NCBI RefSeq assembly: GCF_051020765.1
Contig: NW_027469609.1
Coordinates: 1-64,000 of the forward strand
Reading direction: 5' to 3'
Source of the DNA: Lasioglossum baleicum
Lineage: Eukaryota; Arthropoda; Insecta; Hymenoptera; Halictidae
DNA: 64,000 nt
Shown here one piece after another: positions 62,626 to 64,000 of this stretch. The notes beneath the pieces are model-generated. The model was not told the DNA's origin and searched no databases. It saw only the letters and a list, made by a program, of their open reading frames with translations. How positions within the stretch are numbered: position 1 is the stretch's first letter; each line of letters starts with the position of its first letter. The translations under genes and the position numbers were made by a program.

Positions 62626-64000
62626 ATGACTTTTTCATTGAACGTTATGCGTTATGCGTTATGCGTTATGCGTTATGCGTTATGCGTTATGCGTTATGCG
62701 TTATGCGTTATGCGTTATGCGTTATGCGTTATGCGTTATGCGTTATGCGTTATGCGTTATGCGTTATGCGTTATGCGTTATGCGTTATGCGTTATGCGTT
62801 ATGTGTTATGCGTTATGTGTTATGCGTTGTGCTTTACGGGTTATGCGATATGCGTTATGCGTTATGACTTTTTCATTGAACGTTATGCGTTATGCGTTAT
62901 GCGTTATGTGTTATGCGTTGTGCTTTACGGGTTATGCGATATGCGTTATGCGTTATGACTTTTTCATTGAACGTTATGCGGTATGCGTTATGCGTTATGC
63001 GTTATGCGTTATGCGTTATGCGTTATGCGTTATGCGTTATGCGTTATGCGTTATGCGTTATGCGTTATGCGTTATGCGTTATGCGTTATGCGTTATGCGT
63101 TATGCGTTATGCGTTATGCGTTATGCGTTATGCGTTATGCGTTATGCGTTATGCGTTATGCGTTATGCGTTATGCGTTATGCGTTATGCGTTATGCGTTA
63201 TGCGTTATGCGTTATGCGTTATGCGTTATGCGTTATGCGTTATGCGTTATGCGTTATGCGTTATGCGTTATGCGTTATGCGTTATGCGTTATGCGTTATG
63301 TGTTATGCGTTATGTGTTATGCGTTGTGCTTTACGGGTTATGCGATATGCGTTATGCGTTATGACTTTTTCATTGAACGTTATGCGTTATGCGTTATGCG
63401 TTATGCGTTATGCGTTATGCGTTATGCGTTATGCGTTATGCGTTATGCGTTATGCGTTATGCGTTATGCGTTATGCGTTATGCGTTATGCGTTATGCGTT
63501 ATGCGTTATGCGTTATGCGTTATGCGTTATGCGTTATGCGTTATGCGTTATGCGTTATGCGTTATGCGTTATGCGTTATGCGTTATGCGTTATGCGTTAT
63601 GCGTTATGCGTTATGCGTTATGCGTTATGCGTTATGCGTTATGCGTTATGCGTTATGCGTTATGCGTTATGCGTTATGCGTTATGCGTTATGCGTTATGC
63701 GTTATGCGTTATGCGTTATGCGTTATGCGTTATGCGTTATGCGTTATGCGTTATGCGTGATGCGTTATGCGTTATGCGTTATGCGTTATGCGTTATGCGT
63801 TATGCGTTATGCGTTATGCGTTATGCGTTATGCGTTATGCGTTATGCGTTATGCGTTATGCGTTATGCGTTATGCGTTATGCGTTATGCGTTATGCGTTA
63901 TGCGTTATGCGTTATGCGTTATGCGTTATGCGTTATGCGTTATGCGTTATGCGTTATGCGTTATGCGTTATGCGTTATGCGTTATGCGTTATGCGTTATG
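62626..64000 (+). repeat. Tail higher-order repeat, copy 2, running off the window
   Basis: Lone triplet at 62626, C cores at 62829 and 62920 (again 91 bp apart) and 63326. The first two are 1,330 bp (190 units) after their counterparts in copy 1, the third 1,344 bp after. Private ATGCGGT lies near 62977 and ATGCGTG ends at 63760. The last 240 bases are pure consensus, so the array continues beyond the window. Confidence 0.86.

Larger units (their letters stand above)
1..64000 (+). repeat. Heptamer satellite array, unit ATGCGTT, spanning the whole window
   Basis: The entire window is a head-to-tail tandem of a 7-bp unit, ATGCGTT on the given strand, about 9,142 units, with no inverted segment and no unrelated insertion. 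Each consensus unit has one CpG and is 3/7 G+C. The given strand is 5/7 G+T. Variant units differ mostly by one or two substitutions and recur in fixed combinations that define higher-order repeats. The unit register (position 4 modulo 7) is kept from the first to the last base. The array runs off both ends. Family-level knowledge: such arrays are normally heterochromatic satellite DNA of eukaryotes. I do not recognise this heptamer as a named satellite, and the species is unknown. Confidence 0.97.

Noticed and set aside
1..64000. CRISPR array
   Set aside because: There are no direct repeats of 23-45 bp separated by unique spacers. The material between cassettes is the same heptamer, and no cas genes are present.
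1..64000. Telomere
   Set aside because: The unit is G/T-rich on one strand but contains a CpG and is not a telomere motif I recognise. HOR structure of 6-12 kb is not expected for telomerase-made DNA.
1..64000. Cyanobacterial short tandemly repeated heptamers
   Set aside because: Some cyanobacteria have heptamer repeats, but in short intergenic tracts. 64 kb with no gene between argues strongly against a bacterial chromosome.
1..64000. Pure assembly or sequencing artefact
   Set aside because: Reproducible variant cassettes, linked haplotypes and private mutations shared by proposed duplicates look biological. Run lengths and copy numbers could still be misassembled.
1..64000. tRNA, rRNA or other structured RNA genes
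   Set aside because: No stretch departs from the heptamer for more than about three units, so there is no room for any known RNA gene.

Overview
The window holds one uninterrupted satellite DNA array and no recognisable gene. From base 1 to base 64000 the sequence is a tandem heptamer, written here as ATGCGTT on the given strand (complement AACGCAT). It is always in the same orientation. If a unit is placed at base 4, the final ATG at 63998-64000 lies exactly 9,142 units later, and every landmark position I tested is also 4 modulo 7. All variation seen is therefore base substitution or gain and loss of whole units.

Organism: I cannot name it. Tens of kilobases of one heptamer with nested higher-order repeats (HORs) is typical of eukaryotic heterochromatin (pericentromeric, centromeric, subtelomeric or sex-chromosome satellite) and would be extraordinary in a bacterium. 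The array reaches both window edges, so its flanks and full length are unknown.

The array is not monotonous. Clusters of variant units form recurring cassettes. I name them T (ends in ATGAGTA-ATGTGTC; 62 copies between 683 and 58454), A (two divergent ATGACTT triplets 28 bp apart; 53 copies counting half-copies), C (contains GTGCTTT-ACGGGTT; 46 copies), G (contains ATGGACT; 9 copies), K (ATTCGTT-AAGCGTT-ATGCTTT), E (ATGCGAT-GTGCGTT) and runs of ACGCGTT. T cassettes divide the first 58.5 kb into blocks, and the same block orders recur as larger repeats.

Layout: 1-6198 is a mixed region with the longest perfect run (100 units, 3784-4483). A 6.1 kb HOR starts at 6199 and again at 12303. 18820-21815 is a transition with the first G cassette. 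A 12.53 kb HOR occupies 21816-34345, with a nested 3.87 kb tandem duplication, and a shortened second copy starts at 34346. 43096-49199 and 49200 onward form another pair of 6.1 kb related segments. 52525-58453 is a rearranged zone with hybrid cassettes. After 58454 there are no T or A cassettes: 58.8-64 kb consists of longer pure runs punctuated by C cassettes in a separate HOR of about 1.33-1.35 kb.

The long open reading frames on the + strand, up to 718 codons, are a by-product of the heptamer. Because 7 is not a multiple of 3, all three forward frames read the same stop-free heptapeptide, MRYALCV. The complement has a TAA every 21 nt in every frame. I annotate no CDS, RNA gene, promoter, terminator or CRISPR array. 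If the window has something new, it is the satellite itself: a strictly register-locked heptamer with layered HORs and diagnostic cassettes.
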